From an uncultured Collinsella sp. (GTDB taxonomy: Bacteria; Actinomycetota; Coriobacteriia; Coriobacteriales; Coriobacteriaceae), in NCBI GenBank assembly GCA_900541065.1, contig UQIE01000001.1, forward strand, positions 62,001 through 126,000: a stretch of 64,000 bases of DNA. The letters are read 5' to 3'. A program made the translations under genes and the position numbers. This document shows, piece after piece, positions 9,152 through 17,954 of the stretch (position 1 is the stretch's first letter; every line of letters begins with the position of its first letter). Under the pieces are notes generated by a model. The model was not told the origin of the DNA and made no database searches. It saw nothing but the letters and a program-made list of their open reading frames with translations.

Positions 9152-9219
9152 TACGTTGACTTGCTTGCCGTCTGGATGACGTCTTGGCGCCTAGATACTT
9201 TGGCTGATTTTTATTGAAC

Positions 9220-9253
9220 GAAGGACGCTCCTTGTTGATGAGGGGCGTCCTTC
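9220..9253. terminator. Stem-loop between the HAD gene and polA
   Basis: 9-bp stem GAAGGACGC / GCGTCCTTC around a 16-base loop, 35 bases beyond the polA stop. On the plus strand TGGTTTT follows. It could stop transcription from either side. Confidence 0.5.
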
Positions 9254-9287
9254 TGGTTTTGGTTACTTTGGAATTGTGGTCGTGCCC

Positions 9288-12038
9288 TTACTTGGCGTCT
9301 GCCCAGGTCACTCCAGTCGAAGCTTCGGCGATTAGGGGGACGTGGAGGTCTACTACGTGTTCCATGACGTCGCGGACCATGGTGGTTAGGCGCTCGACTT
9401 CGTCGATGGGGCACTCAAAGTCCAGTTCGTCGTGTACCTGCAGAATCATGTGGGCAGCAAAGCCCTCTTCTTCCAGGCGACGGCTTACGCGGGCCATCGC
9501 GATCTTGATGATGTCGGCCGCGGTGCCCTGCATAGGATGGTTCATGGCCGTACGCTCACCAAAGCCGCGGAGCTGTGGGTTTTTGGCCTTGAGCTCGGGA
9601 ATATGGCGACGGCGGCCGTACATGGTCTCGGCGTAGCCCGTCTGCTTGGCGCGCGCCACCACATTGTCGAGGAACGTGCGCACGCCCGGGTAGGCCTCGT
9701 AGTAGCGATCGATCATATCGCGCGCCTCGGCCATCGAGATATGCAGCGACTGCGACAAACCGTAGGCCTGCTGGCCGTACACGATGCCAAAGTTCACGGC
9801 CTTGGCGCGACTGCGCAGGTCGGGCGTTACCTCGGACACCGGCACACCAAATACGCGCGCCGCCGTCTCGGCATGGAAGTCCTCGCCCTCGTTAAAGGCG
9901 CGCACCAAGTGCTCGTCACCCGAGAGATGTGCCAGCAGACGCAGCTCTATCTGCGAGTAGTCCACCGCCAAAAAGACGCTTCCCTCGCCTGCCGAAAACG
10001 CCGTCTTGACGGTACGACCCAGCTCCGAGCGCGTCGGGATGTTCTGCAGGTTCGGGTCGCTCGAGGACAGACGCCCCGTTGCCGTGATGGTCTGGTTGTA
10101 CGTGGTGTGCACGCGACCGTCACCACGGCGCAGCGGGCCCAGCGTATCCAGATAGGTGGACTTGATTTTGGACTTTTCACGCCAATCCAAGATCAGACGC
10201 ACGATTTCGTGGTCGCGGGCAAGGTCGCTCAACACCTTGGCGTTGGTCGAATAGTAGCCGCGCTTAGTCTTCTTGAGGCCCTTGGTCGGAAGCCCCATCA
10301 CATCAAAGAGCACATGCGACAGCTGCATGGGACTGCCAATATTAAAGGTCTCGTCACCCGCCAGGTCGCGAATGCTGCGCTCGACCTCGGTGATCTGGGT
10401 CGCCAGGCCCTCGGACAGATTACGCAGGCGGTCGGGATCCACGAGCATTCCCGCGCGCTCCATCTTGGCAAGCACCGGCACGAGCGGCATCTCGATGCCA
10501 TCGAACACGTTGGCGGCATTCTCACGGGCCATGCACTCGCGCAACGGCGTCACGAGCGCCAGCGTCAGGGCCGCAGTACGGGCGGCAGGCGCTGGAGCGT
10601 CCTCACCAGCACCCTCTGCGCCGCGCGCCGCAGGCAACGCCATCTGCAGATACGTATCGGCAAGATATGCCTCATCGAACTCGGAGCGATCGGAATCCAG
10701 CAGATAGGCAGCGACCACGGTATCGAAGATACGCGTGGAATCGGCAGCGAGCGGATCCATGAGCTCGGGCTCAGAAGAATCGATGGGCGAAAGCTCGTGC
10801 AGCAGCGCCTTCGTATCCGGGCTCGCCACGCGGCCCTCCATAAACAGGCGCGCAAGCACGCCGGCGATCACACCGTGAGCGAAGTTGAAGCCATCGACTA
10901 CGGCAGTGGAGGCGCCGTCGCCCTCCTCGAGCGCGAACAGGCCCTTGGACGTCGCCAACCACAGCGTGCGCGTCAGTCCAAAGAGCGCGCCCTCTTCCTT
11001 ATCGTCGTCCACCACGGCGGCGACCCACTCGCCCGCCTCGATCGCACGCGAAACCTCGGACGCCACGGCAGCAAGCGCCTCGGCATCGCCGGCAGCGGTG
11101 CGCTCAATCGTGGGCATCTCAAACATACTGGAGACAGCAGCAGCCCCGCCCTCGCCGCCGATCAGCGCCAAGAAACGGTTCTGCATGGCGGTGATACCAA
11201 GCGTACCCAGCGCCGCGGAAACCTCATCGGCAGAAAACGCCGGGAAGGACGTTTCGTCAAAGTCGAGCTCGACAGGCGCATCGGTGCGAATGGTTGCGAC
11301 CTTGCGGCTCAGCAGCGCATCGTCGATGTGCGCACGCAGGTTCTCGCCCATCTTGCCCTTGACCTCGTCGGCATGCGCGATGACCTCGTCCAGGCTACCG
11401 TACTGCGCGATAAGCGCGCTCGCCTTTTTGGGGCCGATGCCCGGTACGCCGGGAATGTTGTCCGACGTATCGCCCTTCAGACCGTAAAAATCGGGCACGA
11501 GCGCCGGTGTAATGCCGTGATACAGGTCGTCCACGCTCTCGGGCGTCATGATCGCCACGTCGGACAGGCCCTTGCGGGTCGAGACCACGTTGACGTGCTC
11601 GGTCACAAGCTGATACATATCGCGATCACCGGTCACCAGCAGCATGTCACAGCCGGCCTGCTCGCCCAGGCGCGCCATAGTGCCCAGGATGTCATCGCCT
11701 TCCCAGCCCTCGGACTGCAAGATCGGCACGTTGAGCGCGACGAGCAGCTCCTTAATCATGGGAAACTGCGCGTGCAGATCGGGGTCCATGGGCGGGCGCT
11801 GAGCCTTGTACTGCGGCAGCATCTCCATGCGCACGCGCGGCTTGCCCTTGTCAAACGCCACAACAACGCCGTCGGGATTAAAGGCGTCAATCATCTTGAG
11901 GAACATATTCAAAAAGCCAAAGATCGCGTTGGTGGGACGACCGTCCGGCGCGTTCATGGTCGGCGGCACGGCGTGGAAGGCGCGGTGCATGAGCGAGTTG
12001 CCGTCGATGACGGCAAAGGTACGGCGCTTGTCAGACAT
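9288..12038 (-). CDS. polA: DNA polymerase I
   Basis: Fills gaps and removes RNA primers in replication and repair. 916 aa with the full three-domain layout: an N-terminal 5'-3' exonuclease (FAVIDGNSLMHRAFHA, GLKGDTSDNIPGVPGIGPKKA), a middle 3'-5' exonuclease-like domain, and the polymerase with motif A (DYSQIELRLLAHLSGD), motif B (RAKAVNFGIVYGQQAYGLS) and motif C (QVHDELDFE). I cannot find the DxE exonuclease I motif in the middle domain, so proofreading is probably lost, as in several relatives. The ATG at 12038 follows GAGG by eight bases. The last part of the gene lies in a tract whose plus strand is unusually G/T-rich. Confidence 0.95.
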   Translation of the reverse strand: MSDKRRTFAVIDGNSLMHRAFHAVPPTMNAPDGRPTNAIFGFLNMFLKMIDAFNPDGVVVAFDKGKPRVRMEMLPQYKAQRPPMDPDLHAQFPMIKELLVALNVPILQSEGWEGDDILGTMARLGEQAGCDMLLVTGDRDMYQLVTEHVNVVSTRKGLSDVAIMTPESVDDLYHGITPALVPDFYGLKGDTSDNIPGVPGIGPKKASALIAQYGSLDEVIAHADEVKGKMGENLRAHIDDALLSRKVATIRTDAPVELDFDETSFPAFSADEVSAALGTLGITAMQNRFLALIGGEGGAAAVSSMFEMPTIERTAAGDAEALAAVASEVSRAIEAGEWVAAVVDDDKEEGALFGLTRTLWLATSKGLFALEEGDGASTAVVDGFNFAHGVIAGVLARLFMEGRVASPDTKALLHELSPIDSSEPELMDPLAADSTRIFDTVVAAYLLDSDRSEFDEAYLADTYLQMALPAARGAEGAGEDAPAPAARTAALTLALVTPLRECMARENAANVFDGIEMPLVPVLAKMERAGMLVDPDRLRNLSEGLATQITEVERSIRDLAGDETFNIGSPMQLSHVLFDVMGLPTKGLKKTKRGYYSTNAKVLSDLARDHEIVRLILDWREKSKIKSTYLDTLGPLRRGDGRVHTTYNQTITATGRLSSSDPNLQNIPTRSELGRTVKTAFSAGEGSVFLAVDYSQIELRLLAHLSGDEHLVRAFNEGEDFHAETAARVFGVPVSEVTPDLRSRAKAVNFGIVYGQQAYGLSQSLHISMAEARDMIDRYYEAYPGVRTFLDNVVARAKQTGYAETMYGRRRHIPELKAKNPQLRGFGERTAMNHPMQGTAADIIKIAMARVSRRLEEEGFAAHMILQVHDELDFECPIDEVERLTTMVRDVMEHVVDLHVPLIAEASTGVTWADAK

Positions 12039-12204
12039 ATTGAATACCTCGCTTTGGGCTGGGCACGGTTTGCTCACTCCAGTTTACACGCTCCCCGCCC
12101 CACGGCCACTGCACATCAGGCTTCCCTGCCGCCGCGCGCCCGCGCGTGATACGATGGCTCACGGTACATCAACCAGCACGATCGATCCGAAAGGAGCCTG
12201 CGTC

Positions 12205-13602
12205 ATGGAGCGTCCCTGCGCATGGAAAAAGTACACGCCACAGCAAGTCGAGGAACTCGAGGAGCTTTGCCGCGGCTATAAGCAGTTTTTGAGTGAGAAC
12301 AAGACCGAGCGCCTGTGCGTCAAGACCGGCATCAAGATGGCCGAGGAGGCGGGATACGTCGACCTGGAAACCGTGATCGCCGAGGGCCGCGCGCTCAAGG
12401 CCGGCGACAAGGTGTACGCCGCCAATCACGGCAAGGACCTCATGCTCGTCAACCTGGGCACCGCCCCGCTCGAGCAGGGCTTTAACATCTTGGGCGCCCA
12501 CGTGGACTCGCCGCGCCTGGACCTTAAGCAGAACCCCGCCTTCGAGGCCGGCGACATGGCCTACCTCGACACGCACTACTACGGTGGCGTCAAGAGCTAC
12601 CACTGGGTCGCTTCCCCGCTCGCACTCGTAGGCGTCATCTGCAAAAAGGACGGCACCACCGTCGACATCAACATCGGCGACAAGGCAGACGATCCGGTCT
12701 TTACCATCTCCGACCTGCTAATCCACCTCTCGAGCGAGCAGATGTCCAAGCCCGCCAAGGACGCCGTCGACGCCGAGATCCTCGACGTGATCGTGGGCGG
12801 CCGTCCCGTCAAGTTCGATGAGGACGACAAGGACGCCCCCAAGGAGCCCGTCAAGCAGATGTTCCTGGATATCCTCAAGGAGCAGTACGACGTCGAGGAG
12901 GAGGACTTCCTCTCCGCCGAGATCGAGGTCGTGCCCGCCGGCCCCGCCCGCGACATGGGCCTCGACCGCTCCATGATTTTGGGCTATGGCCACGACGACC
13001 GCGTCTGCGCCTACCCCTCCATGCTCGCCCAGATCAAAGTGGCCAACGTGGAGCGTACGAGCATTACACTCATCGTCGACAAGGAGGAGATCGGCTCCGT
13101 GGGTGCCACCGGTATGACGAGCCGCTTCTTCGAGAACACCGTCGCCGAGATCATGACGCTCGCCGGCGAGGATAGCCCGCTGGCCCTGCGCCGTGCACTC
13201 GCCCACAGCCGTATGCTCTCCTCTGACGTGTCCGCCGGCTTCGACCCGGGCTACGCCGGCAAGTTCGAAACCAAGAACGCAGCCTTTATGGGTCGTGGCC
13301 TGTGCTTTAACAAGTACACGGGCAGCCGCGGCAAGGGCGGCTCCAACGACGCCGACGCCGAGTACGTGGCCCTCGTCCGCGACATCATGGACGAGGCCGG
13401 CGTGGACTTCCAGACCTGCGAGCTCGGTCGCGTCAACGCGGGCGGCGGCGGCACCATCGCCTACATCATGGCCAAGTACGGCATGAACGTCATCGACTCC
13501 GGCGTTTCCGTCCTGTCCATGCATGCCCTGTGGGAGGTCGCAAACAAGGCCGATATCTACGAGGCCTACCGCGGCTACAAGGCCTTCATCGAGCGCGCCT
13601 AA
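12205..13602 (+). CDS. M18 family aspartyl aminopeptidase
   Basis: Zinc-dependent cytoplasmic aminopeptidase that removes acidic N-terminal residues, 465 aa. Metal and catalytic boxes seen: GAHVDSPRLDLKQNP (metal His and Asp), DKEEIGSVGATG (catalytic Glu pair), YGHDDRVCAYPS, and the C-terminal SMHALWEVANKAD with a metal His. The ATG at 12205 has GAAAGGAG upstream; the frame stays open for a long way upstream, but that part is antisense to polA. The intergenic region to polA is short, so the two promoters are divergent and close. A palindromic repeat follows the stop. Confidence 0.92.
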   Translation: MERPCAWKKYTPQQVEELEELCRGYKQFLSENKTERLCVKTGIKMAEEAGYVDLETVIAEGRALKAGDKVYAANHGKDLMLVNLGTAPLEQGFNILGAHVDSPRLDLKQNPAFEAGDMAYLDTHYYGGVKSYHWVASPLALVGVICKKDGTTVDINIGDKADDPVFTISDLLIHLSSEQMSKPAKDAVDAEILDVIVGGRPVKFDEDDKDAPKEPVKQMFLDILKEQYDVEEEDFLSAEIEVVPAGPARDMGLDRSMILGYGHDDRVCAYPSMLAQIKVANVERTSITLIVDKEEIGSVGATGMTSRFFENTVAEIMTLAGEDSPLALRRALAHSRMLSSDVSAGFDPGYAGKFETKNAAFMGRGLCFNKYTGSRGKGGSNDADAEYVALVRDIMDEAGVDFQTCELGRVNAGGGGTIAYIMAKYGMNVIDSGVSVLSMHALWEVANKADIYEAYRGYKAFIERA

Positions 13603-13614
13603 CAACCCTTCATC

Positions 13615-13681
13615 AGTTGCGGTGAAATACGGACTAAACTGGCCCATACACGGCCAAAACAGACCGTATTCCACCGCAACT
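13615..13681. repeat. Palindromic intergenic repeat, TTGCGGTG family, copy 2
   Basis: 18-bp inverted arms (13615-13632 and 13664-13681) with one mismatch that would pair G-U in RNA. Outer sequence AGTTGCGGTGAAATACGG. A small inner GGCC/GGCC pair sits in the loop. It lies between two co-directional genes and ends just before the yaaA ribosome site. Confidence 0.85.
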
Positions 13682-13705
13682 TCCTTTTTTGGCAGAGGAG
13701 AGTCC

Positions 13706-14515
13706 ATGCTGCAGGCCATCATTTCGCCCGCCAAGCAGATGCGCGCGGCCCAAGATGCTTTTGAAGTCCTGGGCATTCCGCCCTTTGTGCGCGAGACAGC
13801 TCGCCTCCACCGCGCACTGCTAGATATCGAGCGGAATGAAGGCAGCGGCGGCCTGCAGGCCCTTTGGAACGTGAGCGACAGGCTGCTTACAACGTGCCAG
13901 GATACGCTTCACGAATTTATGCCCGTCCTGAGCGATGCCGACCTCACCGACCCCGATATCGCCCGTCACCTCTCCCCTGCCGTCATGTCCTATCACGGCA
14001 TTCAATACCAGAGTATGGCGCCCGAGGTGATGGATTCCGCGCAGCTCGACTGGCTGCAAAACCATCTCTGGATCCTCTCGGGGCTCTACGGATGCGTACG
14101 CCCTTTCCATGCCGTTGAACCGTATCGGCTGGAGATGGGCGCGAAGCTCGCCGTCGACGATGCCCGAGACCTCTACGCGTTTTGGAGCGACAAGCTCGCG
14201 CGGGCTATCGCCCCGGCAGGCTCAAACACCACGATCGTCAACCTCGCCAGCGTAGAGTATGCCAAAGCCGTTCTGCCCCACCTCGCGGGCGACGCCACAG
14301 CCGTCACGTGCCTCTTTGGCGAGGGTATCCGCAACGGGAAGCCCATCCAACGGTCGACCGCCAGCAAAAAGGCGCGCGGCTCCATGGTGCGGTGGATGGC
14401 GGAAAACAAGGTCGAGGACGCCGGCCGTCTCACCGAGTTCAACATCGGCTATCGCCACGCCCCCGAGCTCTCATGCCCAGGCACCCTCGTGTTCATCAAC
14501 GAACAGATGCTCTAG
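13706..14515 (+). CDS. yaaA: YaaA family peroxide-stress protein
   Basis: 269 aa member of the YaaA (DUF328) family; the E. coli member lowers free intracellular iron during hydrogen peroxide stress. Family sequence seen: ISPAKQM at the N-terminus, LSGLYGCVRPFHAVEPYRLEMG in the middle, VNLASVEYAKAV, and the basic KKARGSMVRWM near the C-terminus. The ATG at 13706 follows GCAGAGGAG. It sits between two palindromic repeats of the same family. Confidence 0.88.
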   Translation: MLQAIISPAKQMRAAQDAFEVLGIPPFVRETARLHRALLDIERNEGSGGLQALWNVSDRLLTTCQDTLHEFMPVLSDADLTDPDIARHLSPAVMSYHGIQYQSMAPEVMDSAQLDWLQNHLWILSGLYGCVRPFHAVEPYRLEMGAKLAVDDARDLYAFWSDKLARAIAPAGSNTTIVNLASVEYAKAVLPHLAGDATAVTCLFGEGIRNGKPIQRSTASKKARGSMVRWMAENKVEDAGRLTEFNIGYRHAPELSCPGTLVFINEQML

Positions 14516-14558
14516 AGCCGGCACCCAACACTGACCCGCTCAGCCTTCTCTATATAAC

Positions 14559-14620
14559 TTGCGGTGGAATAGTTCCTATTTGAGCCTTTTATCGCACAAT
14601 CAGGAACTATTCCACCGCAA
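14559..14620. repeat. Palindromic intergenic repeat, TTGCGGTG family, copy 3
   Basis: 19-bp perfect arms (14559-14577 TTGCGGTGGAATAGTTCCT and 14602-14620). It lies between convergent genes. It shares both the outer TTGCGGTG core and the inner TAGTTCCT segment with copy 1. Confidence 0.9.
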
Positions 14621-14651
14621 CTTTTATGAATTGGCTGGCTAGGCTCGACAC

Positions 14652-15173
14652 CTATTCTGCTAGACCGTCGGCCTTTGCAATCCCGTTTGTCGAACCGTCC
14701 TGATAGACAATCTTGACGTGCTCAACCTCGGACACCGCAACACCCGTCGGAGGCTCCAGACGCCATTCCGTCAGGGCGATATCCATGGTCGTGGGCACAT
14801 CTCCTTGATCTTTGAGCTTCACCGTCAGCGTTTTGAGCGCCGCGTCAAACGTCACGCGTTCGATTTCTTCGCCTGGAATGGACCCACCACTCAGCTGCAA
14901 CTGCACAAACTCATCGCGCGGGTACCAATAATCGCCCGGAATGGCGAGCGTATTGGCATTACCGCCAGTACTCCTCACCGTCATAATCGGTAGGCTATCA
15001 TCGGCCTCAAACTCCCAGGCAGTGCCGCCGCGACCACCAAACGTCCAGATACAAACGGCAATCACCAGCACGGCAAGCACCGCAAAACCAATCGCGACAA
15101 GGCCATGGTGCGCACGGCTTTCCTCGGCCGATACATCCCATTGCATCCCTCGATATAGATGCTTGTCTTCCAT
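14652..15173 (-). CDS. Single-pass membrane protein of unknown function
   Basis: 173 aa, not recognised. One membrane helix is clear at about residues 24-45 (LVAIGFAVLAVLVIAVCIW) after a short charged N-terminus, so most of the protein (beta-rich by pattern) probably faces outward. It converges on yaaA and is divergent from the thiC leader. No cysteine or catalytic motif stands out. Confidence 0.7.
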   Translation of the reverse strand: MEDKHLYRGMQWDVSAEESRAHHGLVAIGFAVLAVLVIAVCIWTFGGRGGTAWEFEADDSLPIMTVRSTGGNANTLAIPGDYWYPRDEFVQLQLSGGSIPGEEIERVTFDAALKTLTVKLKDQGDVPTTMDIALTEWRLEPPTGVAVSEVEHVKIVYQDGSTNGIAKADGLAE

Positions 15174-15246
15174 GTTCGCCTCCCCATGGACATGCTCATC
15201 GCGTCAATCGTACCCATTCAGGCTATACTTGAGCCCACCACATAAA

Positions 15247-15337
15247 CGGGGAGCTTGCAGGACAAGACGGCAGGCTGAGACTGGGCGCGCCCGCCCTGAC
15301 CCGCAAACCTGATATGGGTAATGCCAACGAAGGGAGC
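15247..15337 (+). promoter_or_regulatory. TPP riboswitch (THI element)
   Basis: The conserved thi-box segments are present in order: GGGGAGC at the 5' side, GGCTGAGACTGGG, then GACCCGCAAACCTGATATGGGTAATGCC and AACGAAGGGAG. The 3' strand of the closing helix (AAGGGAG) is also the thiC ribosome site, eight bases from the ATG. Binding of thiamine pyrophosphate should therefore hide the start of thiC: control of translation rather than termination is the natural reading. Confidence 0.93.
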
Positions 15338-15344
15338 CGTGCCA

Positions 15345-16679
15345 ATGAGCACACAGATCGAGCCCAAGCTCGTCACGCAAATCGACTTCGCCCGCGCCGG
15401 GCAGATCACACCGCAGATGAAGGAGGTCGCCGAGCGCGAGCATCGCGACCCCGAGTACATCCGCGAACGCGTGGCCGACGGCCGCATCGCCATCCCCGCC
15501 AACATCGTGCACATCAAAAAGGGCATGCGCGCCTTTGGCGTCGGCGAGGGCCTGTCCACCAAGGTCAACGTGAACCTGGGCATCTCGGGCGACAAGGCCG
15601 ACGCCGCCGAGGAATGGAAGAAGGTCAAGATCGCCGAGGACTTTGGCGCCGACGCCATCATGGACCTCTCCAACTCGGGCAAGACACGCCAGTTCCGCCA
15701 GCAGCTCATCGACGAGACGCCGCTCATGGTGGGCACCGTCCCCATGTACGACGCCATCGGCTACATGGAAAAGCCGCTGGTCAAGCTTACCAAGGACGAC
15801 CTGCTCGAGGTCGTGCGCGCACACGCCGAGGACGGCGTGGACTTTATGACCATCCACTGCGGCATCAATAAATCGGTCATCAAAACTTTCAAGGAGACCG
15901 GCCGCCTTATGAACATCGTCAGCCGCGGCGGCTCGCTGCTGTTTGGATGGATGGAGGTCACCGGCAACGAGAATCCGTTCTACGAGTTCTACGACGAGGT
16001 GCTCGAAATCTGCCACGAGTACGACGTGACCATCTCGCTCGGCGACTCCTGCCGCCCGGGCTGTCTCTACGATTCCAACGACGCCACCGAGACCGCCGAG
16101 ATGATTGAGCTCGGCAAGTTGTGCAAGCGCGCCTGGGCCGCCGGCGTCCAGGTTATGGTCGAGGGACCGGGCCACATGGCGCTCGACGAGATCGCCGCCA
16201 ATATGAAGCTGCAGAAGCGCCTGTGCCACAACGCCCCGTTCTATGTGCTCGGGCCGCTGGTGACCGATATCGGCGTGGGCTACGACCACATCACCGCAGC
16301 CATCGGCGGCGCTATCTCCGCGAGCTCGGGCGCCGACTTCCTGTGCTACGTGACGCCCGCCGAACACCTGTGCCTGCCCAACGCCCAGGACGTGCTCGAC
16401 GGCCTCATGGCCACCAAGATCGCCGCACACGCCGCCGACATCGCCAAGAAGGTGCCCCACGCCCGCGACATGGACGACAAGATGGGCCAGGCACGCCGCA
16501 AGCTCGACTGGGACACCATGTGGAAGTGCGCGCTCGACCCGGTCACCGGCAAGAAGCGCTACGAGGAGTCCCCCGCCGCCACCGAGGGCACTTGCACCAT
16601 GTGTGGCAAGATGTGCGCCGTCCGCACCGTCAACAAAGTGTTTGAGGGCACCACGATCGACCTCGGCATGGAGGACTAA
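15345..16679 (+). CDS. thiC: Phosphomethylpyrimidine synthase ThiC
   Basis: Radical-SAM enzyme that turns aminoimidazole ribotide into HMP phosphate for thiamine. 444 aa, the shorter form of the family. The C-terminal cluster motif TCTMCGKMCAVR is present; earlier boxes include GDSCRPGC, MVEGPGHMALDEI and YDHITAAIGGA. The ATG at 15345 is chosen because it follows the riboswitch ribosome site; an ATG at 15321 in the same frame lies inside the conserved riboswitch core and is rejected. Confidence 0.96.
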   Translation: MSTQIEPKLVTQIDFARAGQITPQMKEVAEREHRDPEYIRERVADGRIAIPANIVHIKKGMRAFGVGEGLSTKVNVNLGISGDKADAAEEWKKVKIAEDFGADAIMDLSNSGKTRQFRQQLIDETPLMVGTVPMYDAIGYMEKPLVKLTKDDLLEVVRAHAEDGVDFMTIHCGINKSVIKTFKETGRLMNIVSRGGSLLFGWMEVTGNENPFYEFYDEVLEICHEYDVTISLGDSCRPGCLYDSNDATETAEMIELGKLCKRAWAAGVQVMVEGPGHMALDEIAANMKLQKRLCHNAPFYVLGPLVTDIGVGYDHITAAIGGAISASSGADFLCYVTPAEHLCLPNAQDVLDGLMATKIAAHAADIAKKVPHARDMDDKMGQARRKLDWDTMWKCALDPVTGKKRYEESPAATEGTCTMCGKMCAVRTVNKVFEGTTIDLGMED

Positions 16680-16774
16680 CCCTGTCGCCGCGGCCGCTTC
16701 TGGCGGCGAGCTGGTGCCTGTCAATTGTTGACTTGTGAACATTTACTTACGCTTGCGTAGAGATTGCATCGCCC

Positions 16775-16804
16775 GCCCGGGTTCGGCATAGAGTCGGCCC
16801 GGGC
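16775..16804 (+). terminator. Stem-loop between thiC and thiD
   Basis: 7-bp GC stem (GCCCGGG / CCCGGGC) with a 16-base loop, followed by ATCTTTAT. It is a weak terminator candidate, so thiD may be partly co-transcribed with thiC. Confidence 0.45.
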
Positions 16805-16861
16805 ATCTTTATAATGCTGGCTTAAAGACCCATTTGATTCCGACCGAACAAGGGAGCGAAC

Positions 16862-17692
16862 ATGGATCGTAGTAAGGTACCTGCCGTCCTGTCCATCGCG
16901 GGATCCGATTCCAGCGGTGGCGCCGGCATTCAGGCCGACATCAAGACCATCACGGCGCACCGCCTGTATGCCGAGACGGCCATCACCGCCATCACCGCAC
17001 AGAACACCCTGGGCGTCACCGCCGTGCAGAACATCTCCCCGGATATTGTCGCGGCGCAGATCGATGCCGTTTTTGACGATATCCGCCCCAACGCCGTTAA
17101 GATTGGCATGGTTTCCTCTGCCGAGATTATCGATGTTATCGCCGACCGCCTGAGCGCTTGGAACGCGACAAACGTGGTAGTCGACCCCGTCATGGTAGCC
17201 ACCTCGGGCGCACGGCTGATTGCCGAAGATGCCGCCGAGGCGCTCACCCGCCGCCTGTTCCCGCTAGCGACGGTTATCACGCCCAATATTCCCGAGGCCA
17301 TGGCCCTGCTCGACTACGAGGTCGACTCCGAGCGCACGCAGCAAAATGCTGCCATGCTCCTCACCCGCCGCTTTGGTTGCGCATCCCTCGTTAAGGGCGG
17401 GCATCTTGTCAACGAGGCCAACGATGTACTGGCCGAACCCGCGCCACTCGATGACGAGGGCAACCACCTGGGCGATCCGCTCACCACGTGGTTCCGCCAT
17501 AAGCGCATCGAGACCGGTAACACGCATGGCACCGGCTGCACGCTCTCGTCCGCCATCGCCTGTGCGCTGGCGCAGGGCATGGATCTTGCCGACGCCATCA
17601 ATGCCGGCAAGGCCTACCTAACGGGCGCTCTCGCCGCCGGCTTTGACATGGGCAAAGGCTCCGGCCCCGTCAACCACATGTGGCAGTACTGA
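16862..17692 (+). CDS. thiD: Hydroxymethylpyrimidine/phosphomethylpyrimidine kinase
   Basis: Phosphorylates HMP and HMP phosphate, the step after ThiC. 276 aa ribokinase-fold protein: N-terminal LSIAGSDSSGGAGIQADIKT, the VVDPVMVATSGARLI box, and the anion-hole/catalytic GNTHGTGCTLSSAIA near residues 220-234. The ATG at 16862 follows GGGAGCG. It is the last chromosomal gene before the prophage; the left attachment repeat is 93 bases after its stop. Confidence 0.95.
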   Translation: MDRSKVPAVLSIAGSDSSGGAGIQADIKTITAHRLYAETAITAITAQNTLGVTAVQNISPDIVAAQIDAVFDDIRPNAVKIGMVSSAEIIDVIADRLSAWNATNVVVDPVMVATSGARLIAEDAAEALTRRLFPLATVITPNIPEAMALLDYEVDSERTQQNAAMLLTRRFGCASLVKGGHLVNEANDVLAEPAPLDDEGNHLGDPLTTWFRHKRIETGNTHGTGCTLSSAIACALAQGMDLADAINAGKAYLTGALAAGFDMGKGSGPVNHMWQY

Positions 17693-17784
17693 GACAGTTT
17701 GCCGCAGCTCGCTATTGATGCTGACCATCAGGCAAAACACGCTGACGGTACCGCAACACGCTGACCATACTTAGGGTTTGGCGG

Positions 17785-17799
17785 CAACTTAGGATATTC
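17785..17799. other. Probable left attachment site (attL core)
   Basis: CAACTTAGGATATTC matches CAAGTTAGGATATTC at 52816-52830 in 14 of 15 bases. It lies just after thiD and 54 bases before the first phage gene, which is the expected place. The exact crossover point cannot be read from one sequence. Confidence 0.65.
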
Positions 17800-17811
17800 G
17801 AGGGATACGAG

Positions 17812-17847
17812 AAAGGGGCCGTGGCGACGAACCGCCACGGCCCCTTT
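17812..17847 (-). terminator. End of the phage late operon
   Basis: Perfect stem AAAGGGGCCGTGGCG / CGCCACGGCCCCTTT with a 6-base loop, next to the last phage gene. The A/T-run on each side makes it bidirectional. Confidence 0.8.
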
Positions 17848-17852
17848 TGCTG

Positions 17853-17954
17853 TTATCGCCCGCGGTCGCTCCCGCCCCAGATCAGGGCGAGCGCGACAAC
17901 CGTGACGAAGCTGCCCAGAATCGCGCCGAGCGCCGCGCCCATGACGAAAGCCAT
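17853..17954 (-). CDS. 33-residue phage membrane protein
   Basis: Reads MAFVMGAALGAILGSFVTVV followed by ALALIWGG and a basic tail: one membrane helix. Its ATG overlaps the endolysin stop (TAATG). Such short single-helix proteins (DUF3789-like) are common beside phage lysis genes; it may help holin action, which is inference. Confidence 0.55.
   Translation of the reverse strand: MAFVMGAALGAILGSFVTVVALALIWGGSDRGR

Noticed and set aside
15321..15344. Upstream ATG for thiC adding eight residues
   Set aside because: It lies inside the conserved TPP riboswitch core; the ATG at 15345 has the proper ribosome site.
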